A stretch of DNA of 64,000 bases from Eulemur rufifrons (lineage: Eukaryota; Chordata; Mammalia; Primates; Lemuridae). Each line of letters opens with the position of its first letter. The stretch's first letter is position 1. Positions 20,178 through 64,000 of this stretch are shown one piece after another. Under the pieces are notes generated by a model. That model saw nothing but the letters and a program-made list of their open reading frames with translations, did not search any database and was not told where the DNA came from. The DNA is taken from positions 63,619,501 through 63,683,500 of the forward strand of contig NC_090983.1 of assembly GCF_041146395.1 (NCBI RefSeq), read 5' to 3'. Position numbers and translations under genes: made by a program.

Positions 20178-20496
20178 CATAGATTGTAAATGTATTTTAT
20201 TTTGTAAGCAACAATCAAAATATATTTGTGCTACTGATTTCTTCAAATATTAAATGGGATTTTAACAAAATTTGTCCACTTTGATGTATTCTTGTACAAC
20301 TTTGGAATCTGCAAAGACCCTGACTAAAGAAACAGAAGTAATTGCACAACTGAGACTGAAGGTGTTACAGTGCTGCAAATGATGCCAGATGTCTTACATT
20401 TAACCAAATACACCTTCAGAGGTCCCTTGATTTTGAGCATTAGGAACAACAGAGGAATATACACTGAAAGTATTACTAATAGCTTTTTGCGTTGCT
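20178..20496 (-). other. PSMD14: PSMD14 3' untranslated region
   Basis: Sequence after the PSMD14 stop codon down to a candidate AATAAA at 20201-20196 (cleavage near 20178). A second AATAAA overlaps the stop codon at 20501-20496, and further signals may lie downstream. The end is therefore approximate. Confidence 0.5.

Positions 20497-64000
<43,504 letters not shown>

Overview
This is a 64 kb piece of a primate nuclear genome. It holds two split protein-coding genes in tandem on the minus strand: all of the coding sequence of TBR1 (T-box brain transcription factor 1) and the 3' two-thirds of PSMD14 (RPN11/POH1, the proteasomal lid deubiquitinase). This is the order and spacing expected for the mammalian PSMD14-TBR1 neighbourhood (human 2q24.2). 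Alu elements place it in a primate. The youngest-looking one, at 52295-52630, has the left-arm wording 'gcctgagcaagagcgagacc' and the right-arm ending 'ggctgacgccacggcactca', which are features of strepsirrhine and especially lemur Alus, so I infer a lemuriform.

Layout from left to right. 1-3380 is AT-rich DNA beyond TBR1. 3390-4010 is a strong CpG island with no recognisable gene, followed by a smaller one at 4560-4740. 5945-15441 is TBR1 in six coding exons; they sum to 2049 nt and 682 codons, the known TBR1 length, with a roughly 1.7 kb 3' UTR. 15442-15800 is the presumed TBR1 promoter, and a further CpG island lies at 16830-17540. From about 20178 to the right edge is PSMD14: seven coding exons encoding residues 81-310, including the catalytic JAMM segment. 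The 5' exons (residues 1-80) lie beyond the right edge.

The large PSMD14 introns hold most of the repeats. They include Alus, MIR and L2 fragments, L1 3' ends, a MaLR LTR and MER20-type hAT copies. Three items stand out: a near full-length Charlie3-type hAT transposon with a perfect 8-bp target duplication, a Tigger2/MER2-type element bounded by TA, and an L2 > L1 > U2-snRNA-fragment nest.

The two genes are not known to act together. PSMD14 is a housekeeping protease subunit of the 26S proteasome, and TBR1 is a neuron-restricted transcription factor of deep-layer cortical neurons. I found no bacterial-type, CRISPR-like or otherwise unprecedented system. The observations most worth a second look are a GC-AG intron in TBR1, a cluster of four perfect POU octamers in an inverted/tandem repeat (58976-59036), the truncated U2 insertion, the orphan CpG islands, and the well-preserved Charlie3 copy.
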